A DNA stretch of 64,000 nucleotides from the NCBI RefSeq assembly GCF_011067745.1, contig NZ_JAAMPJ010000008.1, positions 186,001 through 250,000 on the forward strand. Reading direction: 5' to 3'. The stretch's first letter is position 1; each line of letters starts with the position of its first letter. This DNA is from Lentzea alba (GTDB taxonomy: Bacteria; Actinomycetota; Actinomycetes; Mycobacteriales; Pseudonocardiaceae). A program made the translations under genes and the position numbers. Under the pieces are notes generated by a model. The model saw only the letters and a list, made by a program, of their open reading frames with translations. It did not search any database and was not told the origin of the DNA. This document shows positions 42,313-51,197 of this stretch, in pieces.

Positions 42313-42355
42313 GACGCACCCTCCTCCGCGATCCCGCGAGCTCCCCGCCGCGGGG

Positions 42356-43084
42356 CTACGGAATGCTAGCGAAGGTGATCCCCGGCGCGACGGGGCCACT
42401 GCGGGTCAAAGTGCGGTCCGTCAGGGGGAGAGTTCCGTCGAGCGCCGCGAGCACAGCGTCACGGGCCAGCGGCAGCACCTCGGCCACCGTGACGTCCCGG
42501 CCCAGCTCGTGCGAGAGCGAAGCGACGCCCGCGTCCTTGATGCCGCACGGGATGATGTCGCCGAACGCCTCAAGGCTCGCGTTGCAGTTGATCTCGAAGC
42601 CGTGCATGGTCACGCCGCGCTGCACGCGGATGCCGATGGCGGCGACCTTGCGCTCGGGACCGCGGTCGTCGGCGGGAATCCACACGCCGCTGCGGCCCTC
42701 GATCCGGCCGGTGTGCACGCCGAGCCGGTCGCAGACGTCGATCAGGCCCTGCTCGATGCGTCGCACGTACTCCACGACGTCCATCGGCTCGGCCAGCCTG
42801 ACGATCGGGTAGCCGACCAGCTGCCCCGGTCCGTGCCAGGTGATCTTGCCGCCGCGGTCGACGTCGATGACCGGGGTGCTGCCACCGCGCGGGCGTTCCT
42901 CGTCGAGGGTGCGCCGGCCGCAGGTGTAGACCGGCGGGTGCTCCAGCAACAGCAGCGTGTCCGGACCAGTGCCGGCGGCGCGCTCCTCCGCGAGCTCCTT
43001 CTGGAGGTCCCACGCCGCCATGTAGTCGATGAGCCCCAGCTCACGGATGACGACGGGGTCTGACGAGGTCCGGCACGAGTTCAC
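42356..43084 (-). CDS. lipB: Lipoyl(octanoyl) transferase
   Basis: The 242-residue protein has the RGGKITWHGPGQLVGYPI motif, the catalytic Cys/Lys pair within CGIKDAGVASLSHEL, and KVAAIGIRVQRGVTMHGFE. It moves octanoyl from ACP to lipoyl domains, the first step of lipoylation of the E2 proteins, one of which is encoded close by (44680). The GTG start lies 44 bases inside the 3' end of the PAP2 gene. LipA, usually encoded next to lipB, is not in the window. Confidence 0.96.
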   Translation of the reverse strand: MNSCRTSSDPVVIRELGLIDYMAAWDLQKELAEERAAGTGPDTLLLLEHPPVYTCGRRTLDEERPRGGSTPVIDVDRGGKITWHGPGQLVGYPIVRLAEPMDVVEYVRRIEQGLIDVCDRLGVHTGRIEGRSGVWIPADDRGPERKVAAIGIRVQRGVTMHGFEINCNASLEAFGDIIPCGIKDAGVASLSHELGRDVTVAEVLPLARDAVLAALDGTLPLTDRTLTRSGPVAPGITFASIP

Positions 43085-43634
43085 GACCCGACGTTACCAA
43101 CCCCAGCGCGAGCGCTGCCACGAGTCCAACACCCGTCACACCCAGCACCGCGCCGATGACGTCGGTGACCCAGTGCATCTCCAGCACGACCCTGGCGAAC
43201 CCGGCCACGAGCACGGCGAGCACAGCCGACAAAACTACAGCCCACAGGACACCGCGTCGGAGCAGCACCACCATCGTGAACCCGACCGAGGCGACCGCCA
43301 CCGTGTGCCCGCTCGGGTAGCTCGGCAGGTGGTACTCGATTGGGCGTACCCGGTCGAACAGCCACCGCGTCAGCAACGTCGCGCAACACAGTCCGTGCAA
43401 CGCCAACGCCTTCCACAGCCGTAGGTCGCGCCGCCGCCACGCGAGCACGAACAACACAGCCGCGAACGCCCACCCGAGCGTCGGCCCGAGCACCACGGTC
43501 ACCACGGCGGCCGTCGCGCGCAGCCACTCCGGACGCGGAAGCGCGTCGTGCACCCACACGTCGAGCGCGGTGAGCTCGGGCATTCCGAGCAACACCCACG
43601 AGATCACCAGTACAGCCGCCACCACACGCGTCAT
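43041..43634 (-). CDS. PAP2-family phosphatase, membrane-bound
   Basis: The 197-residue protein has five to six membrane helices and the three phosphatase motifs: a first motif ending in DRVRP, PSGH (about residue 107) and a third motif ARVVLEMHWVTDV with His and Asp. The Ser usual in the third motif (SR) is Ala (FAR) and the first-motif Lys is not obvious. It likely dephosphorylates lipid phosphates or pyrophosphates at the membrane. It overlaps both lipB (44 bases) and the SDR39U1 gene (4 bases). Confidence 0.88.
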   Translation of the reverse strand: MTRVVAAVLVISWVLLGMPELTALDVWVHDALPRPEWLRATAAVVTVVLGPTLGWAFAAVLFVLAWRRRDLRLWKALALHGLCCATLLTRWLFDRVRPIEYHLPSYPSGHTVAVASVGFTMVVLLRRGVLWAVVLSAVLAVLVAGFARVVLEMHWVTDVIGAVLGVTGVGLVAALALGLVTSGRELVPDLVRPRRHP

Positions 43635-44521
43635 GCGACCGCCGCGTTCAACGCCGACGGCAACGCCGGATGCATGAAGTGGAAGCCGCGGCTCTCCAGC
43701 ACCTTCGGTGTCAGCCCCGGCCCGCTGAGCAGCAACTCCTCGGCCATCTCACCGCCGAGCAACGTCTTCAGCGCGAACGCCGGCACCACCCACGGCGTCG
43801 GCCGGTGCAGCGCTGTGCCTACTGCCTTGGTGAACTCGGCGTTCGTCACCGGCGTCGGACCCGCGACGTTCACAGGGCCGCTGATCTCCTCGTTCTCCAC
43901 GACGAAGCGGTACGCGGACACGACGTCGTCCAGCGACACCCACGGGAAGAACTGCTCGCCGGTCCCGAGCTTGCCGCCCAGGAAGAACTGGAACACCGGC
44001 TTCAGCCGGCCGAACACCCCACCCGACGGCGAGATGACGACAGCGGTGCGCATGAGCACGACCCGCACGCCGCCTTCCTGCGCCACCGACGTCGCCGCCT
44101 CCCAGTCCTGGGTCAGCCGCGACATGAACGTGTGGCCGCCGGGTGCGTCCTCGTCCGCGAGCCGTGACCCGGTGTCGCCGTAGAAGTGGGCGCCCGACGA
44201 GTTCACCAGCGTCGGCACGCCGTGCTCGACGACCGCCGCCGACAGCACCTCGGCCGGCACGACCCGGCTGTCGTGCAGCACCTGCTTGCGCGCGTCGTCC
44301 CACCGCTTGTCGCCGATGCCCGCACCACACAGGTTGACGACGGCGTCGACGCCCTCGAACGTGCCCTCGTCGATGCGCCCGGCGTACGGGTCCCACCCGC
44401 GCTCGTCAGGAGCGGCGGCTTTGCGGCGCACCAGCCGCAGCACCTCGTGGCCGGCGGCGCGCATCGACGCCACCAGGCTCGTTCCGATCAGGCCCGACGA
44501 TCCCGCGATGACAACTCGCAT
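43631..44521 (-). CDS. TIGR01777/SDR39U1-family epimerase-like protein
   Basis: The 296-residue atypical extended SDR has MRVVIAGSSGLIGTSLVASM, VNLCGAGIGDKRW, a NSSGAHFYGDTG segment with the active-site Tyr, and the C-terminal DUF1731-like end LLLSGPGLTPKVLESRGFHF. The physiological reaction of this family is unknown. In mycobacteria the orthologue lies in the same place between the E2 and lipB genes, which supports vertical inheritance of this block. ATG at 44521 is used. Confidence 0.92.
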   Translation of the reverse strand: MRVVIAGSSGLIGTSLVASMRAAGHEVLRLVRRKAAAPDERGWDPYAGRIDEGTFEGVDAVVNLCGAGIGDKRWDDARKQVLHDSRVVPAEVLSAAVVEHGVPTLVNSSGAHFYGDTGSRLADEDAPGGHTFMSRLTQDWEAATSVAQEGGVRVVLMRTAVVISPSGGVFGRLKPVFQFFLGGKLGTGEQFFPWVSLDDVVSAYRFVVENEEISGPVNVAGPTPVTNAEFTKAVGTALHRPTPWVVPAFALKTLLGGEMAEELLLSGPGLTPKVLESRGFHFMHPALPSALNAAVA

Positions 44522-44588
44522 GTGTAGATCGTTCCCCACTCCAGCACCGCATGCACAGCCACAGATCCCCTACGTGACCCAGGATGTG

Positions 44589-44624
44589 CTGAAGGCCACC
44601 CCGGCAAACCGGAGTGGCCTTCAG
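44589..44624. terminator. Hairpin terminator of the E2 gene
   Basis: Arms CTGAAGGCCACCCCGG and CCGGAGTGGCCTTCAG pair with one mismatch around a CAAA loop, downstream of the leftward sucB stop codon at 44680. Confidence 0.8.
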
Positions 44625-44638
44625 ATCACACTCTTCGC

Positions 44639-44661
44639 CGATATCCGATATATCGGATATC
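44639..44661. repeat. Longest copy of the A+T-rich palindrome
   Basis: CGATATCCGATATATCGGAT followed by ATC is an extended palindrome (GATATCCGATATATCGGATATC) just after the sucB stop codon, between the terminator and the gene. Confidence 0.85.
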
Positions 44662-44679
44662 AGTACTGCTCAGCGGCTG

Positions 44680-46422
44680 TCAGAGACCGAGGTCGGCCTC
44701 GAACGCGCCCTCCTCGAGACGGTTCTTCACCGTCGTGAGGAAACGGCCCGCGTCGGCACCGTCGACCAGGCGGTGGTCGTAGGTGAGCGCGAGGTACATC
44801 ATCGAGCGGATCGCGATGGTGTCGTTGCCGTCCTCGTCGGTCATGACGACCGCGCGCTTCTTGACGACGCCGACGCCCAGGATGCCGACCTGCGGCTGCT
44901 GGATGATCGGGGTGTCGAAGAGGGCGCCGTTGCTGCCGAGGTTGGTCAGCGAGAACGTGCCGCCGGTGAGCTCGTCCGGGGTGAGCTTGTTCGAACGGGC
45001 GCGCCCGGCCAGGTCACCGATCTTGTGGGCGATGCCCGACAGGTTCAGGTCACCGGCGTTGTGGATCACGGCGTTGAGCAGGCCGCGCTCCGTGTCGATC
45101 GCCAGACCGAGGTGCTCGGCACCGTGGTAGGTGACCTCCTTGCGCTCCTCGTCGATTGACGCGTTGAGCACCGGGTGGGCCTTGAGGGCCTCGATGGCGG
45201 CCTTGGCGAAGAACGGCAGGAACGTGAGCTTCGCGCCCTCACGAGCCTCGAACGCCTTCTTCGCCTGGTTGCGCAGCCGGGCGATCTTGGTCACGTCGAC
45301 CTCGAACACCTGGGTGAGCTGGGCCGACATCTGCAGCGACTCACGCGTGCGCTGCGCGACGATCTGGCGCAGGCGCGGGAGCTTCTGCACGGTGCCGCGC
45401 TTGCCCGAGTTGTCGACCGCGGCCGGGGCAGCGGTGCGAGCGGCCGGAGCGGTGGCAGCCGGAGCGGCGGCGGGCGCCGGAGCCGGGGCCTTCTTGGCCT
45501 CGACGGCGGCGAGCACGTCCTGCTTGCGGATGCGGCCACCGACGCCGGTGCCCTTCAGCGAGCCCAGGTCGATGCCGTTCTCCGACGCGAGCTTGCGCAC
45601 GAGCGGAGTGACGTACGGCGTGCCGTTGGCGTCGTCGGAAGAAGACGCGGCGGGCGCGACCTGCGGAGCCGGAGCGGCCGGGGCAGGTGCCGGAGCGGCC
45701 TGCGGGGCAGGAGCTGGGGCGGGCGCGGGAGCCGGAGCAGCCTGCTGGGGAGCGGGCGCCGGGGCAGGGGCGGGAGCGGCGGCCGGAGCCGGGCTGCCCG
45801 AACCGATGACGGCGAGCTTGCCGCCGACCTCGACGGTCTCGTCCTCACCGGCGGTGATCTCGAGCAGCGTGCCCGCGACCGGCGACGGGATCTCGGTGTC
45901 GACCTTGTCGGTCGAGACCTCGAGCAGCGGCTCGTCGACCTCGACGCTGTCGCCGACCTGCTTGAGCCAGCGGGTGACGGTGCCCTCGGTGACGGACTCG
46001 CCGAGCGCCGGCATCGTGACGTCGGTGCCCTCGGCGGAACCACCCGACTGGGCGGGAGCCGGAGCTTCCTGAGCGGCCTCGGCGGGCTGCGCGGAAGGCT
46101 GCGTCTGCTCGGGCTCGGGCTGTGACGTTTCCTGGGGCGCGGACTCCTGGGCCGGAGCCGGTGCCGGCGCGGCGGAACCGCTGTCACCGTCACCGATGAC
46201 CGCGAGCTCGCCGCCGACCTCGACGGTGTCGTCCTCCTGCGCGACGATCTTCTGCAGGACGCCGGCCGCCGGGGACGGGATCTCGGTGTCGACCTTGTCG
46301 GTGGACACCTCGAGCAACGGCTCGTCCACCTCCACCCGGTCGCCTTCCTGCTTCAACCACCGGGTGACCGTGCCCTCGGTGACACTCTCACCGAGTGCGG
46401 GCATCTGGACGGAGAAGGCCAT
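44680..46422 (-). CDS. sucB: 2-oxoacid dehydrogenase E2 (dihydrolipoamide acyltransferase), two lipoyl domains
   Basis: The 580-residue protein has two N-terminal lipoyl domains (residues 1-75 and about 135-210), each with the lipoylated Lys in EVSTDKVDTE. Long Ala/Pro linkers follow, then a peripheral subunit-binding domain (VTPLVRKLASENGIDLGSL, about 290-325) and a C-terminal catalytic domain ending with the YDHRLVDGADAGRFL active-site motif. It is the acyl-transferring core of the pyruvate and/or 2-oxoglutarate dehydrogenase complex; in actinobacteria this protein (DlaT) serves pyruvate dehydrogenase. It is transcribed with lpd upstream and needs LipB nearby. Confidence 0.95.
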   Translation of the reverse strand: MAFSVQMPALGESVTEGTVTRWLKQEGDRVEVDEPLLEVSTDKVDTEIPSPAAGVLQKIVAQEDDTVEVGGELAVIGDGDSGSAAPAPAPAQESAPQETSQPEPEQTQPSAQPAEAAQEAPAPAQSGGSAEGTDVTMPALGESVTEGTVTRWLKQVGDSVEVDEPLLEVSTDKVDTEIPSPVAGTLLEITAGEDETVEVGGKLAVIGSGSPAPAAAPAPAPAPAPQQAAPAPAPAPAPAPQAAPAPAPAAPAPQVAPAASSSDDANGTPYVTPLVRKLASENGIDLGSLKGTGVGGRIRKQDVLAAVEAKKAPAPAPAAAPAATAPAARTAAPAAVDNSGKRGTVQKLPRLRQIVAQRTRESLQMSAQLTQVFEVDVTKIARLRNQAKKAFEAREGAKLTFLPFFAKAAIEALKAHPVLNASIDEERKEVTYHGAEHLGLAIDTERGLLNAVIHNAGDLNLSGIAHKIGDLAGRARSNKLTPDELTGGTFSLTNLGSNGALFDTPIIQQPQVGILGVGVVKKRAVVMTDEDGNDTIAIRSMMYLALTYDHRLVDGADAGRFLTTVKNRLEEGAFEADLGL

Positions 46423-46473
46423 TGTTCGCTGACTCCTCGTGCTCTCGTGTGGCTGACTTTGTGTGGGGAACGG

Positions 46474-47862
46474 TCAGCCGTGCACGTGCAGCGGCTTGCC
46501 GGCCAGGGCGAGGAAGGCCTCGCCGAGGGCTTCAGTCTGGGTCGGGTGGGCGTGGATCAGCGGAGCCACGTCCTCCGGGTAAGCCTCCCAGCTGTAGATC
46601 AGCTGGGCCTCACCGATCAGCTCGCCGACGCGCTCGCCGACCATGGTCACGCCGACGACGGGGCCGTCGGGCGCCTTGATGAGCTTCACGCCACCGGCGG
46701 TCTTGAGGATCTGGCTCTTGCCGTTGCCCGCGAGGTCGTAGATGAACACCTCGGCGGAACCGTACTTCTCCTTGGCCGCGGCCTCGGAGAGACCGACGGA
46801 GGCGACCTCGGGCTTGCAGTAGGTGACGCGCGGGATGCCCGCCTCGTCGATCACCTTCGGGTTCTGGCCCGCGATCTCCTCGGCCACGAAGATGCCCTGC
46901 TGGAAACCGCGGTGCGCGAGCTGCAGGCCCGGCACGATGTCGCCGACGGCGTAGACGTTCGGCAGGTTCGTGCGCAGGCGCTCGTCGGTGATGACGAACC
47001 CGCGGTCGATCGTGACGCCGGCCTCCTCGTAGCCGTGGCCCGCGCTGTTCGGGCCGCGGCCGACCGCGACGAGCAGCAGGTCGGCGTCGAGGACGTCGCC
47101 GTTCTCCAGCGTGATCGACACGCCGGAGTCGGACTGGGTGGCGCCGGTGAACTTCACGCCGGTCTTGAACTTGATGCCGCGCTTGCGGAACGCGCGCTCG
47201 AGCTGCTTGGACGCGTACTCGTCCTCGGCCGGCACCAGGCGGGGCAGGGCCTCGACGATGGTGACGTCCGCGCCGAACGACCGCCACACGCTGGCGAACT
47301 CCACGCCGATGACGCCGCCGCCCAGGACGACGACCTTCTCCGGGATGAAGTCCAGGTTGAGCGCCTGGTCGCTGGTGATGACCCGGCCGCCGATCTCCAG
47401 CCCGGGCAGGCTGCGGGCGTACGAACCGGTCGCGAGGACCACGTTCTTGCCGACGTAGCGCTGACCGTTCACGACGACGGTGTTCGGGCCGACGAACGTG
47501 CCCGCGCCCTCGACCAGGGTGACCTTGTTGGCCTTCGCGAGCCCCTGCAGGCCCTTGTAGAGCCGCGAGATCACGCCGTCCTTGTACGAGTTGACGCCCG
47601 CGATGTCGATGCCCTCGAGCGAGCTCTTCACACCGAACTGGTCGCCTTCACGCGCGTTGTCCGCGACCTCGGCCGCGTGCAGCAGCGCCTTGGTCGGGAT
47701 GCAGCCGCGATGCAGGCACGTGCCACCCAGCTTGTCCTTCTCGACCAGGACGACGGACAGGCCGAGCTCAGCCGCGCGGAACGCGCAGGCGTAGCCACCT
47801 GAACCACCGCCGAGGATGACGAGATCGGCGTTGGTGGCCGACTCCAGTTCCGGCGAAGTCAC
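46474..47862 (-). CDS. lpdA: Dihydrolipoyl dehydrogenase (E3)
   Basis: The 462-residue flavoprotein has the FAD motif ILGGGSGGYACAFRAAELG, the redox disulphide GGTCLHRGCIPTKALL (Cys pair about residues 44 and 49), the NAD motif LGGGVIGVEFASVW and the C-terminal catalytic HAHPTQTEALGE. It reoxidises dihydrolipoamide on the E2 protein encoded 51 bases downstream. It is full length, with a GTG start. Confidence 0.97.
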   Translation of the reverse strand: MTSPELESATNADLVILGGGSGGYACAFRAAELGLSVVLVEKDKLGGTCLHRGCIPTKALLHAAEVADNAREGDQFGVKSSLEGIDIAGVNSYKDGVISRLYKGLQGLAKANKVTLVEGAGTFVGPNTVVVNGQRYVGKNVVLATGSYARSLPGLEIGGRVITSDQALNLDFIPEKVVVLGGGVIGVEFASVWRSFGADVTIVEALPRLVPAEDEYASKQLERAFRKRGIKFKTGVKFTGATQSDSGVSITLENGDVLDADLLLVAVGRGPNSAGHGYEEAGVTIDRGFVITDERLRTNLPNVYAVGDIVPGLQLAHRGFQQGIFVAEEIAGQNPKVIDEAGIPRVTYCKPEVASVGLSEAAAKEKYGSAEVFIYDLAGNGKSQILKTAGGVKLIKAPDGPVVGVTMVGERVGELIGEAQLIYSWEAYPEDVAPLIHAHPTQTEALGEAFLALAGKPLHVHG

Positions 47863-48041
47863 TTCGGATCTCCTCGGGATTACTTACTACGCGCGGGTGC
47901 GCGCGAGGTACGCGGCCATCTTGTCACTAGTTGCCGGAGCATGGTGATCCGGCATGGGACACCATGCCCGTCTCTGATCATTCACCTACTCATAACACCC
48001 CTACCTGGCACCATGGTGGAGGGAAGCGCAGGAGGTGCCCG

Positions 48042-48368
48042 ATGGGGCTGTTCGATCGTTTTCGCAGGAAGCCGCGTCCAGGAGTGCTCAGGACCGCCTC
48101 CACCCAGGACACGAGCCACCTCGAGCAGTGGACGAAGAGCCGTCAGGGCGTCGAGGCCTATGTGGAGCCGAAGACGACGGTGACCGAAACCACTGTGGTT
48201 TTGGTCGCTCACGACGGCGAGTGGACCCGCCGCCGAGTCGCGTCCCCGGACGCCGCGCGTTCGTTCGCCCGCAAACTCGGCATGCCGATCTACGACGCCG
48301 GCATCGTCGGCTACCCCAAGCGCATGCGCGACTACACCGCGCGCAAAAAGGCCTCGGGCGATCTCTAA
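48042..48368 (+). CDS. Conserved hypothetical protein
   Basis: The 108-residue soluble, basic protein starts MGLFDRFRRKPRPG and contains TTVVLVAHDGEWTRRRV, RSFARKLGMPIYDAGIVGYP and a basic end. The ATG follows AGGAGG, giving strong translation signals. It is divergent from lpd across 179 bases and ends convergently, with a 4-base overlap, with the OsmC gene. The N-terminus is amphipathic and basic, which might bind membrane or nucleic acid. No function is known to me. Confidence 0.82.
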   Translation: MGLFDRFRRKPRPGVLRTASTQDTSHLEQWTKSRQGVEAYVEPKTTVTETTVVLVAHDGEWTRRRVASPDAARSFARKLGMPIYDAGIVGYPKRMRDYTARKKASGDL

Positions 48369-48829
48369 ACCTTCACCGACGGTTCGTGCCGCACGGGAAA
48401 ATTGACGCTCGCCGCGATGAAGCACATCGAGTGAGCTTTCTCGTGCAACGCCTGAGCCGTCTCCCGAGTCGTGGGATCGGCGATGGTCACCACGGGATTG
48501 AGAATCACCTCGGTGAACCGCCCGGACCCGTCCGGGTGCTCGGCCATCGTCCCGGTCGCGTGATCGCTGTAGTCGGTGACGACGACGCCGTTGACCGACG
48601 CGAGGTGCAGGTACCAGAGCATGTGGCACTGCGACAGCGACGCGACGAGCAGCTCCTCGGGGTTGTAGCGGGAGCGATCACCCCGGAACGACGGATCCGA
48701 CGACCCGAGGATCATTTCCTTGCCCTCGGCCCGAACCTCGTGCGCCCGCTCATAAGCCTTGTACCCGGAAGTCCCGCTCCCGGTGTTCCCGGTCCAGACG
48801 ACGTCAACTTCGTACCGATGCGTCCCCAT
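48365..48829 (-). CDS. OsmC/Ohr-family peroxidase
   Basis: The 154-residue protein carries the two family Cys residues (SLSQCHMLW at about 67 and HSMCFIAASVNFPV at about 135) and the Arg/Glu environment RYNPEELLVAS. OsmC proteins reduce organic hydroperoxides, often using lipoylated proteins and E3 as reductant, which fits its position beside lpd and sucB. Convergent 4-base overlap with the preceding gene leaves no terminator space. Confidence 0.92.
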   Translation of the reverse strand: MGTHRYEVDVVWTGNTGSGTSGYKAYERAHEVRAEGKEMILGSSDPSFRGDRSRYNPEELLVASLSQCHMLWYLHLASVNGVVVTDYSDHATGTMAEHPDGSGRFTEVILNPVVTIADPTTRETAQALHEKAHSMCFIAASVNFPVRHEPSVKV

Positions 48830-48909
48830 GTGGAAATTCTTCTCTCACGGAGCCCTGTCGCCTAGTCCGGTGAGAGGTGTGTCTCCGATCAGCCGCCCGC
48901 CGTCAGCGC

Positions 48910-49260
48910 TCAGTCGAGCAACTTGCGCCGCAACGCCTCCAACCTCACGTCGTTCTCGGTCATCTCCCGAACCGGAGGCGGATCCGGCTGCAGCGCCTTG
49001 AGCGAGACGCACACCTGCCTGCGCCGCTCATCGACGTCGATCACCACGCCGCGCACGCGATCACCGGTCGCGAGCACCTCCTCCACCTCGTCGAAGTGGC
49101 GCCAGGTGATCTCGGGAACCCGGACGAACCCGATCGGATCATCGGGATCGGGCTCGCCGTCGAGGTGGACGAACACCCCGAAGTGGTGGATCGACCCGAC
49201 GGTCCCGCTCACCACCGAGCCCCTGCGCATGCCTTTCAAGAAGTTGCGAACAGCTGACAC
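48910..49260 (-). CDS. S1 RNA-binding domain protein
   Basis: The 116-residue protein has a single S1/OB fold (residues about 10-85: RRGSVVSGTVGSIHHFGVFV ... GDRVRGVVIDVDERRRQVCV) and a charged tail. It likely binds RNA. The GTG at 49260 is taken as start because upstream codons lack family similarity. A copy of the A+T-rich repeat lies 38 bases upstream at 49298. Confidence 0.82.
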   Translation of the reverse strand: MSAVRNFLKGMRRGSVVSGTVGSIHHFGVFVHLDGEPDPDDPIGFVRVPEITWRHFDEVEEVLATGDRVRGVVIDVDERRRQVCVSLKALQPDPPPVREMTENDVRLEALRRKLLD

Positions 49261-49297
49261 GCAGCCGAGTAAACCGCCTCGCCCACTCCAGCGGCAC

Positions 49298-49308
49298 CGA
49301 TATATCAG
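49298..49308. repeat. Short CGATATATCAG copy of the A+T-rich repeat
   Basis: An 11-base half copy of the dispersed element lies in the promoter region of the S1-domain gene. Confidence 0.6.
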
Positions 49309-49410
49309 TTTCGCCCACCCCTGCGACCTGCACCTTAGCAATGACTCTTTGGACTTCGTCCGCAAAAGACTCGTTGCAAAGGCCTGGGCAGGCGTCGGCC
49401 GGAGGCGGAT

Positions 49411-49453
49411 CGTCCTCGTTGGACGGTGCAGGAGGGTTCGTCCAACGAGGACG
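49411..49453. repeat. 15-bp perfect inverted repeat with 13-base spacer
   Basis: CGTCCTCGTTGGACG and its exact complement flank a 13-base purine-rich spacer, between the S1 gene and the pepA terminator. It could form a second hairpin beyond the terminator or be a protein-binding site. Confidence 0.6.
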
Positions 49454-49464
49454 GTCACAGCGAA

Positions 49465-49494
49465 CGGGCGGAGTCCCCGAAGGAACTCCGCCCG
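49465..49494. terminator. Hairpin terminator of pepA
   Basis: Arms CGGGCGGAGT and ACTCCGCCCG with a 10-base loop lie 17 bases beyond the leftward pepA stop codon. Confidence 0.75.
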
Positions 49495-49510
49495 TGTCGA
49501 AGAAGGGAGA

Positions 49511-50995
49511 TCAGCCGTTGGCCGCGATGTCCGCCAGCACGGCCGCGATGGTCCGCACCGGAACGCCGGTGCCGCCCTTCGCGGTGTACCCGTACGCGCC
49601 ACCCGTGTGGTACGCCGGGCCCGCGATGTCGATGTGCGCCCACTGGACGCCCTCGGCCACGAACTCGCGCAGGAACAGGCCCGCCGCGAGCATGCCGCCC
49701 CAGCGGTGGCCGGTGACGTTCGCGAGGTCCGCCAGGCGCGAGTCGAGGTCCGCGCGCAGCTCCTCGGGCAGCGGCATCGGCCAGGCCGACTCGCCGACCG
49801 CGGTGCCGATGGCGGCCACGCGGTCGCGGAACTCGTCGGAGCCCATGACGCCCGCGGTGCGCTTGCCCAGGGCCACGACCTGCGCGCCGGTGAGGGTCGC
49901 GGTCTCGATCAGGTAGTCCGGGCCGTCCTCGCACGCGCGCACGATGGCGTCGGACAGGATCAGGCGGCCCTCGGCGTCGGTGTTGAGCACCTCGACCGTC
50001 TTGCCGCCGTACATGGTCAGCACGTCGCCGGGGCGGTAGGCGTCACCGGACGGCATGTTCTCCGCCATCGGGATCGACGCGATGATCTCCAGCGGGTACT
50101 TGAGCTTCGCGGCCAGCACCATCGTGGCGACGATCGCGGCGGCGCCCGACATGTCCGAGGTCATCTCGTCCATGCCCGCGGCCGGCTTGATCGAGATGCC
50201 GCCGGTGTCGAACGTGATGCCCTTGCCGACGAGCGCGACCTTCTTCGTGGCCTTGGCGCCCTTGTAGGAGATGCGCACGAGCCGCGGCTGGCGCGTCGAA
50301 CCGCCGCCGACGCCCAGGATGCCGCCGAAGCCCTGCTTCTTCAGCGCCTTCTCGTCGAGCACCTCGACGTCGAGACCCGCGGCGGTGGCCAGCTTCGAAG
50401 CGCGGTCGGCGAACGAGCCGGGATAGAGGTCGTTCGGCGGCGTGTTGATGAAGTCACGCGCGATGGCGACGGCCTCGGCGATCGCGACGGCGGCCTTCAG
50501 CGCGGCCTTGTTCTCCTTGGAGCCGGCCGCGATCAGGTCGACCTTCGCGACCGGGCCCTCCCCCTTGTCCGACTTGTACTCGGTGAACGTGTAGGCGCCC
50601 AGCAGCGTGCCCTCGGCCGCGGCGGCCACGTGCAGCGAAGCCAGCGTGTTCAGCGCGCGCTTCTTGCCGGCCAGCGCGCGGGCGGCGACACCGGACGCGC
50701 GCCGCACCTGCTCCTCACCGACACCATTTTCTGGCGACTTGCCGAGCCCGACAGCCAGCACGAGCGGGGCGGCGAGCTTGCCGAACGTCGGGACCTTCAC
50801 GAGCTCGTCGGCCTTGCCCGACGCGCGCAGGGTGCCCAGCACCTCGAGCAGCGCGCCGTCGAACGCGGCGTTGACAGCGTCGGCGCCGGGCGCGAGCTCC
50901 AGACCGTCCGCACCCTGCAGGGTTCCCACGACGACTGCGTCAGCGGCGGTGGTGCTCAGGTCACCTTCGGTGAGGGCCAGCTTCGGGGCTGTCAC
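49511..50995 (-). CDS. pepA: Leucyl aminopeptidase (M17)
   Basis: The 494-residue protein has the dimetal site motifs VGKGITFDTGGISIKP and the family signature NTDAEGRLIL, with catalytic Lys and Arg in them. The N-terminal regulatory domain occupies about residues 1-170. It removes N-terminal Leu and other residues from peptides in the cytoplasm; PepA homologues can also bind DNA. The GTG start is divergent from the permease gene across 202 bases. Confidence 0.96.
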   Translation of the reverse strand: MTAPKLALTEGDLSTTAADAVVVGTLQGADGLELAPGADAVNAAFDGALLEVLGTLRASGKADELVKVPTFGKLAAPLVLAVGLGKSPENGVGEEQVRRASGVAARALAGKKRALNTLASLHVAAAAEGTLLGAYTFTEYKSDKGEGPVAKVDLIAAGSKENKAALKAAVAIAEAVAIARDFINTPPNDLYPGSFADRASKLATAAGLDVEVLDEKALKKQGFGGILGVGGGSTRQPRLVRISYKGAKATKKVALVGKGITFDTGGISIKPAAGMDEMTSDMSGAAAIVATMVLAAKLKYPLEIIASIPMAENMPSGDAYRPGDVLTMYGGKTVEVLNTDAEGRLILSDAIVRACEDGPDYLIETATLTGAQVVALGKRTAGVMGSDEFRDRVAAIGTAVGESAWPMPLPEELRADLDSRLADLANVTGHRWGGMLAAGLFLREFVAEGVQWAHIDIAGPAYHTGGAYGYTAKGGTGVPVRTIAAVLADIAANG

Positions 50996-51197
50996 GTGCT
51001 GCTCCAGGGTTGTACGTGGTAGGGGTGCTCGGAATCGTGACCCATGCTAAAGGTCGGACACTCCCACTAATGCCCAGGCCCGCCACGTTCGCCGCAATCC
51101 GTGACGTTGACAGTTGCTCACGGTGGCGATTCGCCCGTTTCCCGCATCAGTCGACCGGGTGGTTACGGCCGGATGCCGCATCTGCGACTGTGTACCG

